Below are positions 32,020 to 40,823 of a stretch of DNA of 52,487 nt, one piece after another. The stretch's first letter is position 1. Each line of letters opens with the position of its first letter. The notes beneath the pieces were generated by a model that was not told where the DNA came from, did not search any database, and saw nothing but the letters and a program-made list of their open reading frames with translations. Made by a program: the position numbers and the translations under genes. The DNA is from Microbacterium paulum (lineage in GTDB: Bacteria; Actinomycetota; Actinomycetes; Actinomycetales; Microbacteriaceae): NCBI RefSeq assembly GCF_015707995.1, contig NZ_JAAGRY010000016.1:1-52487 (forward strand). Reading direction: 5' to 3'.

Positions 32020-32619
32020 ATGCTGTGGGAGATGGTGATCGACGGCATGGAGGTGCCCGAGGATGCGCCGGCACGTGATCACGTCGCCGAGCTCCTCGGC
32101 CGCATCGCCGCGCGCGACGACCGCGCCTTCGCGCAGCTCTACGACGCGTTGTCGCCCCGCGTGTTCGGTCTCATCCTGCGCGTGCTCGTCAACCGTGCTC
32201 AGAGCGAAGAGGTGCTGCAAGAGGTCTTTCTCGAGATCTGGCAATCCGCCGCCTCGTTCGCTCCGAACAAAGGACAGGGGAGGTCGTGGATCATGACGAT
32301 CGCGCATCGGAGGGCCGTCGACCGGGTGCGGTCGGCGCAGTCCAGTGCCGATCGTGACGAACGGGCCGGGCTCCGCGACCTGCACACGACGCCCGCGGGC
32401 GTCGACGAACAGGTCGAACTGCGCCTCGAAAGCACGCGCGTGACGCGGGCCCTCGAGGCACTGCCCGACCCGCAGCGCGAAGCGCTGACCCTGGCTTATT
32501 TCGGGGGTTACAGTCAGAGCGAGATCGCGGCACTGACGGGGGCCGCCCTGGGGACGATCAAGACGAGAATGCGCGACGGGCTGTCGCGCCTGCGAAACGA
32601 GATGGGGGTGACCAGATGA
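32020..32619 (+). CDS. sigK: SigK-like ECF RNA polymerase sigma factor
   Basis: 199 aa ECF sigma factor. Region 2: AFAQLYDALSPRVFGLILRV, SEEVLQEVFLEIW, GRSWIMTIAHRRAVDRVRS. Region 4: ALPDPQREALTLAYFGGYSQ, SEIAALTGAALGTIKTRMRDG. The linker carries a DLHTTPAGVDEQVE-type segment as in SigK proteins. No cysteine is present, so the disulfide-based sensing described for M. tuberculosis SigK cannot operate here. Start ATG 32020 with GGATGAGG upstream; later in-frame ATGs (32032, 32047) are possible. Its stop overlaps the anti-sigma start (ATGA). Predicted targets are the adjacent fasciclin and dipZ genes. Confidence 0.9.
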   Translation: MLWEMVIDGMEVPEDAPARDHVAELLGRIAARDDRAFAQLYDALSPRVFGLILRVLVNRAQSEEVLQEVFLEIWQSAASFAPNKGQGRSWIMTIAHRRAVDRVRSAQSSADRDERAGLRDLHTTPAGVDEQVELRLESTRVTRALEALPDPQREALTLAYFGGYSQSEIAALTGAALGTIKTRMRDGLSRLRNEMGVTR

Positions 32620-33557
32620 ACGTGCACGAGTTCGCCGAGCTGTCTGCCGGTCACGCCCTCGGCGCGCTCTCGCCGAGCGACGAGCAGGCATATCTCGCCG
32701 CGCTCGCCGAGCACCCGGAGTGGGCGGGCATCGCCGACGCCGACACCGAGACCGCCGCCGCGCTCGCCGAGGGCGCCCCGCCCGTCTCGCCGCCGCTCGG
32801 CATGCGCGCGGCGCTGCTCCGCGCGATCGCCGCCGACCCCGGCGGTGACGCGGAGGAGTCTCCTGCGCCGGCCGAGGCGTTCGATGATGACGAGGTGGAT
32901 GCCACGGCCTCGGTAGACGTCGAGACGGATGCCACGGTCGCAGTCGGGATCGCGCCGGAGGCATCCGTGCCTGTCGAGGCGGAGCCCGTCGAGCCCGAGG
33001 CCGTCGAGGTTGAGCTCGAGCCCGAGGCATCCGCGCCCGTCGCGCCGGAGCCCCGTGAGCCCGTCTCGCCGCCCACCGAGGTCGTGCAGGCCATCGAACG
33101 GCGCAACTGGAGCCGCGGACTCTTCGCGCTCGCCGCGTCGATGGTGTTGCTCGTCGGGATCGGCTGGGGAACCGGGGCGATCGCGAACCTGTGGCGCACG
33201 CCCCCCGCGGTGACCGCGCTCGAACAGATCGAGGCGGCGCCCGACGCGCGGGTCGCCCAGACCCGCTTCGAGGGCGGAACCGCCACCGTGCACTGGTCGG
33301 AGAGCCTCGGCAAGGTGGTGCTCGTCGCCGACGGGCTGCCGACCCTGCCCGCAGACCGCACGTTCGAGCTCTGGTACGTGCGCGGCGAGTCGCCCATCTC
33401 GGCCGGCACGTTCACGGCGGACGGTTCGGCCGCGACCGCACAGCTGACCGGAACGATGCAAGCGGGCGACACGATCGCGGTGACGGTCGAGCCGTCCGGC
33501 GGTGCACCCGACGGCAAGCCGTCCACCACGCCGCTGTTCGCCGTCTCGACGGCCTGA
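32616..33557 (+). CDS. rskA: RskA-type membrane anti-sigma factor
   Basis: 313 aa. The cytoplasmic N-terminal sigma-binding domain has HEFAELSAGHALGALSPSDE (residues 4-23) and EHPEWAG. A long acidic Pro/Val/Glu linker (about 85-160) contains repeated VEPEAVEVELEPEA-type units, followed by one transmembrane helix (LFALAASMVLLVGIGWG, about residue 170) and an extracytoplasmic RskA C-terminal domain (FEGGTATVHWSESLGKVVLV ... LPADRTFELWYVRG). It holds SigK at the membrane until regulated proteolysis releases it. The linker is much longer than in mycobacterial RskA (about 230 aa total). Coupled to sigK by ATGA. Confidence 0.92.
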   Translation: MNVHEFAELSAGHALGALSPSDEQAYLAALAEHPEWAGIADADTETAAALAEGAPPVSPPLGMRAALLRAIAADPGGDAEESPAPAEAFDDDEVDATASVDVETDATVAVGIAPEASVPVEAEPVEPEAVEVELEPEASAPVAPEPREPVSPPTEVVQAIERRNWSRGLFALAASMVLLVGIGWGTGAIANLWRTPPAVTALEQIEAAPDARVAQTRFEGGTATVHWSESLGKVVLVADGLPTLPADRTFELWYVRGESPISAGTFTADGSAATAQLTGTMQAGDTIAVTVEPSGGAPDGKPSTTPLFAVSTA

Positions 33558-33621
33558 CCCTTCTGTGCGTCCCGCTGCCCCCGCTGGCCCCACCGCGCGT
33601 GGCCGCCGGTAGCCTGGACGG

Positions 33622-34272
33622 GTGAGTGATGACCGGTCGGGCGTGCCCCGTGAGTACCACCGCCCGGTGCAGCGACCGGCGTCGACCTTCGACCGCCGGT
33701 TCGGCTCGACCGATCCGGCCGAGGTGTCGAGGGCGGCGCACGCCACGGCATCCGCTCTGCTCACCCGCGCGCGCGACGAACCCTCCGACGAGGTCGTCGA
33801 GCGCCTCGTGACGTTCACCGACGCGCACGGCATCGACACCCTCGCCGAGCTGTGGTCGCACTCGCCGGCGTCGTCGCTGCCCGGCGCGCTGTGGCGCTTG
33901 TACCTGCTGCAGCTGATGGTGCGCGACGATGCGCGCACCGCGGCGCTGCTCTACGAGCGCGGCAGCGCCGTGCGGCACGGCATCGACACCGTGATCGCCG
34001 GCGCGCCGACACCCGCCGGCCCCGAAGAGCTGATCGCTCTCGTCGACGAGATCCTCCGGGGCGTATTCGTCGGCGACTTCGCGGTCGCCCTCGAGCGCGC
34101 CGCGTCGTTCTGCCGCGTCGAAGCCGCAGGCGCAGCCGATCTCGCCGACGACTACGACGCCGCCGAACCCGAGCGCGCGGCCGCGCTCACGACCCGCGCG
34201 CTGCGCCTCGACACCTACGCGGGCGAGCTGACGACGTGCGCGGCGCTCTGGCGCCGCGATTCGCTTACCTGA
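33622..34272 (+). CDS. Conserved actinobacterial hypothetical protein
   Basis: 216 aa, soluble, alpha-helical. Recognisable stretches: REYHRPVQRPASTFDRRFGS, LVTFTDAHGIDTLAELWSHS, LPGALWRLYLLQLMVRDD, DEILRGVFVGDFAVALERAA. I recall similar proteins in Microbacteriaceae without a known role, and cannot name a function. The GTG start at 33622 has TAGCCT (33610-33615) exactly 6 nt upstream, so a leaderless mRNA is likely. Confidence 0.82.
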   Translation: MSDDRSGVPREYHRPVQRPASTFDRRFGSTDPAEVSRAAHATASALLTRARDEPSDEVVERLVTFTDAHGIDTLAELWSHSPASSLPGALWRLYLLQLMVRDDARTAALLYERGSAVRHGIDTVIAGAPTPAGPEELIALVDEILRGVFVGDFAVALERAASFCRVEAAGAADLADDYDAAEPERAAALTTRALRLDTYAGELTTCAALWRRDSLT

Positions 34273-34387
34273 CGGCGCGAGGCGCGCGCGGGGGAGCGGG
34301 GGCGTGGGCCGGCCGAGCACAGAAGTGCCGGGCCGCAGAACGCCTCTCGGCGCGTGGCCGCTCAAAGCGGCGAAAGATGGAGCCCGG

Positions 34388-34419
34388 GGTTACTGCGGCC
34401 CGGCTGATCCAGTGTAACC
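34388..34419. other. Bulged inverted repeat in an intergenic region
   Basis: GGTTAC (34388-34393) and GTAACC (34414-34419), continuing as TG/CA with a 2-nt bulge, 53 bp before the PabC-like start. It could be a terminator for the preceding gene or an operator; the sequence does not decide. Confidence 0.3.
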
Positions 34420-34471
34420 GAGCGGCGCGCCCGGGCATTCCCGACCCCGGCGCCCGGCGTAGGCTCGGCGC

Positions 34472-35356
34472 ATGGCTTGGCGCTTCGCTCTCATGATCGA
34501 CCCCGCAGCGGCCGGCGACGACCGCGCCGACTACGACGACACCTTCACCGAGGTCGACCCGGCGGCGCCCGCGCTCACGGTGGGTGAGCTCAGCACGCAG
34601 CGCGGCGACGGCATCTTCGAGTCGATCGGGGTCGTCGACGGGCACCCGCAAGAGGTCACCGCGCACCTCGAGCGCCTCGCCCATTCGGCGCAGCTGTGCG
34701 AGCTGCCCCTGCCGAACCTCGCGCAGTGGCGGGCGGCCGTCGACCGGGCCGCCGCGCACTGCGGCGCCCGCGAGTCGGTCGTCAAGCTGATCCTCAGCCG
34801 CGGAGTCGAGCACGGACCGGCGCCGACCGCGTGGGTGACGGCCGCCGAGGCATCCGATTTCACGCGGGCGCGCACCGAAGGCATCCGCGTCGTCACGCTC
34901 GACCGCGGGTATTCGCTCGCGACGCCCGCGCGCGCTCCCTGGTTGCTGCTGGGCGCGAAGACCCTGTCGTACGCCGTCAACATGGCGGCCCTGCGCGAGG
35001 CGAAGCGCCGCGGCGCCGACGACGCGATCTTCACCACGAGCGACGGGTACGTGCTCGAGGCGCCGACCGCGTCGCTCATCGTGCGCCGCGGCGACACGTT
35101 CGTCACCCCCGCCCCGAACGCTGGCATCTTGCACGGCACCACGCAGCTGAGCCTGTTCGAGCACCTCGCTCTGCGCGGCTTCGCCGTCGGCTACGAGACG
35201 ATCCCCGTCGCCACGCTCGCCGAGGCAGACGCCGCGTGGCTCGTCTCGAGCGTGCGCCTGGCCGCGCCGATCACCGCGATCGACGACGCGCCGCTGGCGG
35301 TGGATGCCGAGTTCACGGCATCCCTCAACGCCTACCTCCTGAGCCCCCGCGACTGA
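34472..35356 (+). CDS. Class IV PLP enzyme, aminodeoxychorismate lyase-like
   Basis: 294 aa, fold-type IV pyridoxal-phosphate enzyme. The N-terminal GDGIFESIGVVDG and VTAHLERLAHSA match the PabC/IlvE/D-alanine aminotransferase family. The PLP lysine is in LLGAKTLSYAVNMAALREAK, and the cofactor-binding segment DAIFTTSDGYVLEAPTASL follows. Most likely converts aminodeoxychorismate to p-aminobenzoate and pyruvate for folate, but family members are hard to tell apart and an amino-acid aminotransferase remains possible. ATG 34472 lies 6 nt after TAGGCT (34460-34465), so a leaderless mRNA is likely. A nested palindrome follows 15 bp after the stop. Confidence 0.87.
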   Translation: MAWRFALMIDPAAAGDDRADYDDTFTEVDPAAPALTVGELSTQRGDGIFESIGVVDGHPQEVTAHLERLAHSAQLCELPLPNLAQWRAAVDRAAAHCGARESVVKLILSRGVEHGPAPTAWVTAAEASDFTRARTEGIRVVTLDRGYSLATPARAPWLLLGAKTLSYAVNMAALREAKRRGADDAIFTTSDGYVLEAPTASLIVRRGDTFVTPAPNAGILHGTTQLSLFEHLALRGFAVGYETIPVATLAEADAAWLVSSVRLAAPITAIDDAPLAVDAEFTASLNAYLLSPRD

Positions 35357-35371
35357 GTCCCGGCCCGCCCC

Positions 35372-35449
35372 GAACTGCAAGGGATCACGGCCGACACGCC
35401 GCGCGCGGCGCCGTAACCGCGGCGTGTCGCGCATGAAGCCGTGCAGTTC
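35372..35449. repeat. Nested-palindrome element, copy A
   Basis: 78 nt. Outer arms GAACTGCA (35372-35379) / TGCAGTTC (35442-35449); inner perfect 12-bp arms CGACACGCCGCG (35392-35403) / CGCGGCGTGTCG (35418-35429), 14-nt loop. The same design recurs at 36412-36487. Located between convergent genes (PabC-like and AbiEi/DUF559), so it may act as a two-way terminator, but the conserved sequence of both arms points to a REP-like dispersed element. Confidence 0.8.
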
Positions 35450-35464
35450 CGGTGCCGGGCGCGG

Positions 35465-36286
35465 TCAACGCGAGCCGAGGATGCCTAGGGCACCGAGAAT
35501 GGCGGACTCGACGAGTTCCCAGTCGTGCACGATCATGGCGTAGTCGAACCGCAGCGTGAGGTAGCCCCAGGCTGCCGCGTTCGCATCGCGCACGAGATCT
35601 TTGTGTCGCAGCCGGTCGCCCTCGTGATTCTCAACGCCGTCGGCCTCCACGATCAGTCGATCGGCGATCAGGGTATCCACGCGCCCGACCGCTGCGATCT
35701 GGCGTTGCGTCTGCACGGTCCACCCGAAGCGTCGCAGGCGCCAGCGCAGCAGCGACTCGAGCCCGCTGTCGGCATCGTGCCGTGCGAGGGCCAGTGCCTC
35801 GCGCATCGCGTGGGTGGAGTGCGCGCGCAGCCAGCGCAGACCGTGCGCGTTGATCAGTCCTTGTCGCAGGGCCGATTCGAGAACGACGAAGAACTCCTCG
35901 ACGCCGCGGCATCGGTAGATCTGCCGCAGAATTCGCGGGAGGGATGGTGCGGTGTCGGGGGCGCCGCGCGCTTCGCCCTCCCAGTGCTCGACGCATCCGC
36001 AGGTGTCGGGGTGGTACGACCGCTGGCCGTCGCACATCGACACGTGCGTGCGCTCATCCCTTGTGAGCACCCAGAGCCCCAGGTGTCGCGCAGCCGTGAT
36101 GCACGCGATGCGCCCGCCGTGAGCGGCGACGTCGCGAACGGAGCTGCAGGCGTCGGGAGCCGTGTAGACCCCGCGCCGCGCACGGACCAGAGCCCCGGCA
36201 TCCACCCTCCGACGCAGGTCGGCGTCGCCGACACCTGCGCGGCGCAGGGCCGCCGGCGTGAAGATCGCGGGGGAGCGGGTGCACAT
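35465..36286 (-). CDS. AbiEi-like N-terminal plus DUF559 (Vsr/PD-(D/E)XK-like) protein
   Basis: 273 aa. The N-terminal winged-helix of AbiEi-antitoxin type (IFTPAALRRAGVGDADLRRR, then ALVRARRGVYTA) is joined to a C-terminal DUF559 endonuclease-like domain with DSGLESLLRWRLRRFGW, VDTLIADRLIVEADG (the D...E-x-D core), RHKDLVRDANAAAWGY and LRFDYAMIVHDW. Such proteins are multicopy in many Microbacteriaceae, function unknown; nuclease residues appear intact. ATG 36286 is my choice because similarity begins there, but no spaced ribosome-binding site is clear and an upstream GTG at 36328 remains possible. Flanked on both sides by 78-nt nested palindromes (copy A 15 bp downstream, copy B 125 bp upstream), as if the pair forms one unit. 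Confidence 0.8.
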   Translation of the reverse strand: MCTRSPAIFTPAALRRAGVGDADLRRRVDAGALVRARRGVYTAPDACSSVRDVAAHGGRIACITAARHLGLWVLTRDERTHVSMCDGQRSYHPDTCGCVEHWEGEARGAPDTAPSLPRILRQIYRCRGVEEFFVVLESALRQGLINAHGLRWLRAHSTHAMREALALARHDADSGLESLLRWRLRRFGWTVQTQRQIAAVGRVDTLIADRLIVEADGVENHEGDRLRHKDLVRDANAAAWGYLTLRFDYAMIVHDWELVESAILGALGILGSR

Positions 36287-36410
36287 GCCTCCACCGTGGC
36301 GTCCGATCGCGCCCGCAGCGGGGGTCACGACGCGATCTGTGGACCGATCCGAGGATCCTGCACCTGGGGAGGAGGCGCGTGCGGCGCAAGATCAGGTGCG
36401 GCGCCGCACG

Positions 36411-36488
36411 GAACTGCAAGGTCGCACGAGCGACACGCCGCGGCGAGCGCCTGGATCACGGCGTGTCGCCCACAACCTCTTGCAGTTG
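36411..36488. repeat. Nested-palindrome element, copy B
   Basis: Same orientation and size as copy A. Outer arms AACTGCAAG (36412-36420) / CTTGCAGTT (36479-36487); inner arms CGACACGCCG (36431-36440) / CGGCGTGTCG (36459-36468). Arms are conserved between copies while loops differ, a sign of selection for pairing. It lies 74 bp beyond the pstB stop and may also terminate the pst operon. Confidence 0.8.
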
Positions 36489-36561
36489 CGGGGCGGAGGG
36501 ACGGCAACGGATGCCGAGGGCCCGCAGCGGCGCAAACGGATGCCAGGGCACCCGCCTCAGA

Positions 36562-37341
36562 TCACCCGAAGCGACCCGAGACGTAGTCTTCGGTGGCCTG
36601 CACCGAGGGGCTCGTGAAGATCGTGTTGGTGTCGTCGTACTCGATGAGCTTGCCGGGCTTGCCGGTGCCGGCGATGTTGAAGAACGCGGTCTTGTCAGAC
36701 ACGCGCGACGCCTGCTGCATGTTGTGCGTGACGATGACGACGGTGTAGTCGCTCTTGAGCTCTTGGATGAGCTCTTCGATCGCGAACGTCGAGATCGGGT
36801 CGAGGGCCGAGCACGGCTCGTCCATCAGCAGCACGTCGGGCGAGACGGCGATCGCGCGCGCGATGCACAGACGCTGCTGCTGGCCGCCCGACAGGCCCGA
36901 GCCGGGCTTGTCGAGGCGGTCCTTGACCTCGTTCCAGAGGTTCGCGCCCTTCAGCGACGTCTCGACGAGGGCGTCGGCGTCGCTCTTCGAGATGCGCTTG
37001 TTGTTGAGTTTCACGCCCGCGAGCACGTTCTCTTTGATCGACATCGTCGGGAACGGGTTCGGCCGCTGGAAGACCATGCCGACGTGACGGCGCACGAGCA
37101 CGGGGTCGACGCCGGGGCCGTACAGGTCGTCGCCGTCGAGCAGCACTTCGCCCTCGACGCGCGCGCCGGGGATGACCTCGTGCATGCGGTTGAGCGTGCG
37201 GAGGAAGGTCGACTTGCCGCAGCCCGACGGGCCGATGAACGCGGTGACGGCGCGGGGCTCGATGTTCATCGAGACGCCCTCGACGGCGAGGAAGCCGCCG
37301 TAGTAGACGTTGAGGTTTTCGACTTCGATGCGCTTGGACAC
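36562..37341 (-). CDS. pstB: Phosphate ABC transporter ATP-binding protein
   Basis: 259-aa ATPase of the high-affinity phosphate importer. It opens with [19 protein letters not shown]; Walker A is [12 protein letters not shown], the Q-loop region VFQRPNPFP, the signature [16 protein letters not shown], Walker [14 protein letters not shown], and the switch His is in [10 protein letters not shown]. All are PstB-typical. GTG 37341 starts the gene 18 bp after pstA. Last gene of pstS-C-A-B; no phoU follows. Confidence 0.96.
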   Translation of the reverse strand: MSKRIEVENLNVYYGGFLAVEGVSMNIEPRAVTAFIGPSGCGKSTFLRTLNRMHEVIPGARVEGEVLLDGDDLYGPGVDPVLVRRHVGMVFQRPNPFPTMSIKENVLAGVKLNNKRISKSDADALVETSLKGANLWNEVKDRLDKPGSGLSGGQQQRLCIARAIAVSPDVLLMDEPCSALDPISTFAIEELIQELKSDYTVVIVTHNMQQASRVSDKTAFFNIAGTGKPGKLIEYDDTNTIFTSPSVQATEDYVSGRFG

Positions 37342-37359
37342 GGTGGTGCCTTTCGTTGC

Positions 37360-38454
37360 TTAGCGTGCCTTCGGCGCGAAGACCTTCGCGACGATACGGG
37401 CGATCAGGTTGAAGATGACGACGAGGATGACGAGCAGCAGAGCCGCGCCCCACGCCTGTGCCTGCGATGCGTCGATGTCTTGCCCGGGGAAGCTGTAGGC
37501 GGTGTAGGCCATGACGGGCAGGGTCTGCATCGGCCCGTTGAACGGGTCGGCGTTGAAGTTGTCGGTGAAGCTCGCGGCGATGAAGATCGGCGCGGTTTCG
37601 CCGACGACGCGGGCCACGGCCAGCACGACACCGGTGATGATGCCGCTGGCGGCGGTGCGCAAGACGATCTTGATGATCGTGATCGACCGGGGCACGCCGA
37701 GCGCGAAGGATGCCTCGCGCAGCTCGTTCGGCACGAGGCGCAGCATCTCTTCGGTCGAGCGGATGACGATGGGGATCATCAGCACGCACAGGGCGATGGA
37801 GGCCGAGAAGCCGCTGAAGGCCTTGGGCCCCACGATGAGCGCGAACAGAGAGAAGGCGAAGAGGCCCGCCACGATCGACGGGATGCCGGTCATGACATCG
37901 ACGAGGAAGGTGATCGCGCGGCGGAGCGGGTTGGTCGGCTGCGCGTACTCGACGAGGTAGACGGCGGCCAGAATGCCGATCGGCACCGAGATCAAGGCCG
38001 CAATGCCGGTGGTGATGAGCGTGCCGACGATCGCCTGCAGCGCTCCCGGGGTCGCGACGACCTCGAGCGTGTCGGCGTCGAAGGCGGTGCCTCCGACCTG
38101 AGTCACGAAGCTCCACGAGAGCACCCCCATGCCCTTCGAGACGACGGTCCAGAGGGTCGAGATGAGCGGTGCCACGGCGAGCACGAAGGCCGAGGTGACG
38201 AGACCGCGAACGACGCGGTCGGTGGCTTTGCGACGGCCCTCGACGATCGACGAGAAGACGCCGATCGCGATGAGGTAGAGGACGGCGCTGAAGACGAGCC
38301 AGGTGGCGATCTCGAAGCCCCCGAGCAGCAGCTGCACGACGGCGACGACGACCAGCGATGCCGCGAACGCGGCCGGCTCGATGAACCGCGGCAGCCGGCC
38401 GCTGGTGAGCGACAGCGGCGCTGTCGTCGGCGCGGAGACGGTGGCATGGGTCAT
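37360..38454 (-). CDS. pstA: Phosphate ABC transporter permease PstA
   Basis: 364-aa inner-membrane permease, longer than E. coli PstA (296) by an N-terminal extension with extra hydrophobic helices (about 20-105), as usual in actinobacteria. The core holds GTLITTGIAALISVPIGILA, YLVEYAQ, FLVDVMTGIPSIVAGL, and the EAA-loop LREASFALGVPRSITIIKIV. Pairs with PstC to form the channel. The ATG overlaps the pstC stop (ATGA). Confidence 0.94.
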   Translation of the reverse strand: MTHATVSAPTTAPLSLTSGRLPRFIEPAAFAASLVVVAVVQLLLGGFEIATWLVFSAVLYLIAIGVFSSIVEGRRKATDRVVRGLVTSAFVLAVAPLISTLWTVVSKGMGVLSWSFVTQVGGTAFDADTLEVVATPGALQAIVGTLITTGIAALISVPIGILAAVYLVEYAQPTNPLRRAITFLVDVMTGIPSIVAGLFAFSLFALIVGPKAFSGFSASIALCVLMIPIVIRSTEEMLRLVPNELREASFALGVPRSITIIKIVLRTAASGIITGVVLAVARVVGETAPIFIAASFTDNFNADPFNGPMQTLPVMAYTAYSFPGQDIDASQAQAWGAALLLVILVVIFNLIARIVAKVFAPKAR

Positions 38455-39452
38455 GAGCGCTTTCCTCTCTTGCGGCCCTTCGCGCCCGGCCCGGTCGCGC
38501 CGATGATGTAGCGCGCGAGCATGTTGACGGCGAGCGAGACGACGAAGAGCATCAGGCCCGTGCCGATCAGCGCGGAACGCTGCAGGTCGGTGGCGATGGG
38601 GAAGTTCAGGGCGATGTTCGCGGCGATCGTCTGCGAGTTGTAGCCGTCGGTGAGCAGCGCCGTCGAGAAGATCAGGCTGGGCGAGATGATGAGTGCGATA
38701 GCCATCGTCTCGCCGAGCGCGCGGCCGAGGCCGAGGAGCGTGGCCGAGACCATACCGCTGCGCGCATACGGGATGACCGCGAGCCGGACCATCTCCCAGC
38801 GGGTCGCTCCGAGGGCGAGCGCCGCCTCTTCGTGCAGGCGCGGCGTCTGCAGGAAGATCTCACGGGTGATCGAAGTGACGATCGGAAGGATCATGACCGC
38901 GAGCACCACGCCACCGGCGAGCATCGTCGACCCGGTGCTCGAGACCGGCCCGCGGAAGAGCGGAATCCAGCCGAGGTATTCGTTCAGGAACTGGGCGAGC
39001 GGCAGCAGCAGCGGGCGCATGACGATGATGCCCCAGAGGCCGAAGACGATCGAGGGCACCGCGGCGAGCAGGTCGATGATGTACCCGAGGAAGCCGGCGA
39101 TGCGCCGGGGCGCGTAGTGCGAGATGAACATCGCGATGCCGATCGCGACCGGCGTGCCGAGGATCATCGCGATGAACGCGGCCCAGATGCTGCCCCACAG
39201 CAGCGGGCCGACGTACTCCCAGAAGCTGCCCCAGTCTTTGTTCTGGTAGCCGGCGAGGTCGCCCTCGGACCAGTTCGCCGTGATCGCGGGAAGGCCCTTG
39301 AGGATGAGGAAGATGGCGACGCCCGCGAGGATCAGCATGATCGACACGGCGGCGGTCGTCGACAGCCCCAGGAAGAACGAATCACCGACGCGTCGTCCGC
39401 CGACGATCTTCGACTTCGGCGGGGCAGAAGTTGCGGTGGCGGCGTCAGTCAC
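38451..39452 (-). CDS. pstC: Phosphate ABC transporter permease PstC
   Basis: 333-aa permease with six helices. The segments LLWGSIWAAFIAMILGTPVA, YIIDLLAAVPSIVFGLWG, TSITREIFLQTP, EEAALALGATRWEMVRLAVI (EAA loop) and GLGRALGETMAIALI are characteristic. GTG 39452 is preceded by GAGGGGG. It is separated from pstS by a 180-bp spacer with a strong hairpin and overlaps pstA. Confidence 0.94.
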   Translation of the reverse strand: MTDAATATSAPPKSKIVGGRRVGDSFFLGLSTTAAVSIMLILAGVAIFLILKGLPAITANWSEGDLAGYQNKDWGSFWEYVGPLLWGSIWAAFIAMILGTPVAIGIAMFISHYAPRRIAGFLGYIIDLLAAVPSIVFGLWGIIVMRPLLLPLAQFLNEYLGWIPLFRGPVSSTGSTMLAGGVVLAVMILPIVTSITREIFLQTPRLHEEAALALGATRWEMVRLAVIPYARSGMVSATLLGLGRALGETMAIALIISPSLIFSTALLTDGYNSQTIAANIALNFPIATDLQRSALIGTGLMLFVVSLAVNMLARYIIGATGPGAKGRKRGKRS

Positions 39453-39583
39453 GACGCCCCCTCAGGGCGTGAGGGGCCATGGGTTCTCCTCGGGTCGAAG
39501 ATCGCAGATGGTGATCGAAGAGTCGGGCGTTGCGGGAGTCCGGCTCAACAGAACCTTCGCGCGGGCACGAAGACTCGGTTCAG

Positions 39584-39623
39584 CCTTGTCCGGCCTGAGC
39601 GCGAGGGCGCAGGCCGGACAAGG
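39584..39623 (-). terminator. Hairpin between pstS and pstC
   Basis: A perfect 14-bp stem (CCTTGTCCGGCCTG at 39584-39597 with its complement at 39610-39623) and a 12-nt loop, starting 10 nt after the pstS stop. Such hairpins after binding-protein genes typically stabilise or partly terminate the transcript so that PstS exceeds the membrane components. No T-run. Confidence 0.7.
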
Positions 39624-39632
39624 ACCGAGGGA

Positions 39633-40754
39633 TTACTTGATCGCGCTCAGCGTCTCGGCCGCCTCGGCGAGCACCGAGTCGGGGAGGGGAGCGGAGCCGG
39701 CGTTCTTCGCGGCGACCGACTGTCCGAGCGAGCTCGTGACGAAGCCGAGGTACGACTTGACCAGCTCAGCCTGCGCGGCGTCCTTGAACGTGGAGCAGAC
39801 CACGGCGTAGGAGACGAGCGGGATCGGGTACGACTCGGGGGTCAGCTTGCTGTAGTCGATCTTCTTCGTCAGGTCGCCCGTCACGCCGTTGGGCGCGGCG
39901 ACGGCCGCGGCCTCGAACGTGGCCGACACGGCCTCGCCGCTGTACGCGACGGCGGTGCCGTCGGTGACGATCGACGCGGCGTTCAGGGTGCCGATGGCCG
40001 AGTGGTCGGCGTAGCCGATCGTTCCGGTGCCGGCCTTGACGGCCTCGACGACGCCCGAGCCGCCCTTCTGCTTCGAGACGTTGCCCTCGACCGGCCAGTC
40101 CTTGCCCGCGGCGTAGGTCCATACCGACGGCTGCGTGGCCGAGAGGTAGTTGGTGAAGTTCTGGGTCGTGCCCGAACCGTCGGAGCGGGCGACCGTGGTG
40201 ATCGCACCCGCGGCCAGCGCGGTGCCGTTGTCCTTGGTGATGGCCGGGTCGGACCAGTCGGTGATCTGCAGGGCGAAGATCTTCGCGATCGTCTCGCCGC
40301 TGAGCTTCAGCTCGGTGACGCCGGGGATGTTGAAGATGATGGCGACACCGTCGAGGTAGATCGGGATGTTCACGCCACCCTCGGTGCACAGCGCCTTGGA
40401 CTGGGCGGTCTGGTCGGCGTTGAGGGGCGAGTCGGAGCCGGCGAAGTCGTACGCGCCGCTCAGGAAGTTGGTGACGCCACCGCCCGAGCCCTGCGACTTG
40501 TCGTAGTTGATCGTGACGTTCTTCGCGGTCGCGTTGTACGCGGTGGTCCACGCCGTCTGAGCGTTCGACTGCGCGCTCGAGCCGCCGGCGGTGATGGTGC
40601 CCGACAGCGAAGGATCGATCGTGAACTCGACGTCGGACGAGGTCGGGGTGGGGGTCGCGGTGGACGCGGTGTCGGCCGCCGACGAACATCCGGCGAGGGT
40701 GAGGGCCGCGACGGCGGCGACAGCGCCCAGCTGGGCGATGCGAGTGAGCTTCAC
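39633..40754 (-). CDS. pstS: Phosphate-binding lipoprotein PstS
   Basis: 373 aa. The signal peptide ends in TLAGC (lipidated C23), then a Thr/Ser/Pro linker. Phosphate-binding hallmarks are GTITAGGSSAQ, YDKSQGSGGGVTNFLSGAYD, FAGSDSPLN, the PGVTELKLSGETIAKIF region, and ARSDGSGTTQNFTNYL. GTG 40754 has AAGGA upstream and gives a proper signal peptide; an earlier in-frame start at 40820 would disrupt it. The upstream region has a perfect PHO box, so expression should rise on phosphate limitation. Confidence 0.95.
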   Translation of the reverse strand: MKLTRIAQLGAVAAVAALTLAGCSSAADTASTATPTPTSSDVEFTIDPSLSGTITAGGSSAQSNAQTAWTTAYNATAKNVTINYDKSQGSGGGVTNFLSGAYDFAGSDSPLNADQTAQSKALCTEGGVNIPIYLDGVAIIFNIPGVTELKLSGETIAKIFALQITDWSDPAITKDNGTALAAGAITTVARSDGSGTTQNFTNYLSATQPSVWTYAAGKDWPVEGNVSKQKGGSGVVEAVKAGTGTIGYADHSAIGTLNAASIVTDGTAVAYSGEAVSATFEAAAVAAPNGVTGDLTKKIDYSKLTPESYPIPLVSYAVVCSTFKDAAQAELVKSYLGFVTSSLGQSVAAKNAGSAPLPDSVLAEAAETLSAIK

Positions 40755-40823
40755 TGTGAGTTCCTTCGGGTTATCAGGGGTAGTCGGCCCGGTGCGGGGC
40801 ACGCCCGTGACGGTAGACACCGA

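Noticed and set aside
36287..36328. Upstream GTG start for the AbiEi/DUF559 gene
   Set aside because: It adds a Gly/Ala-rich lead without family similarity; kept only as an alternative.
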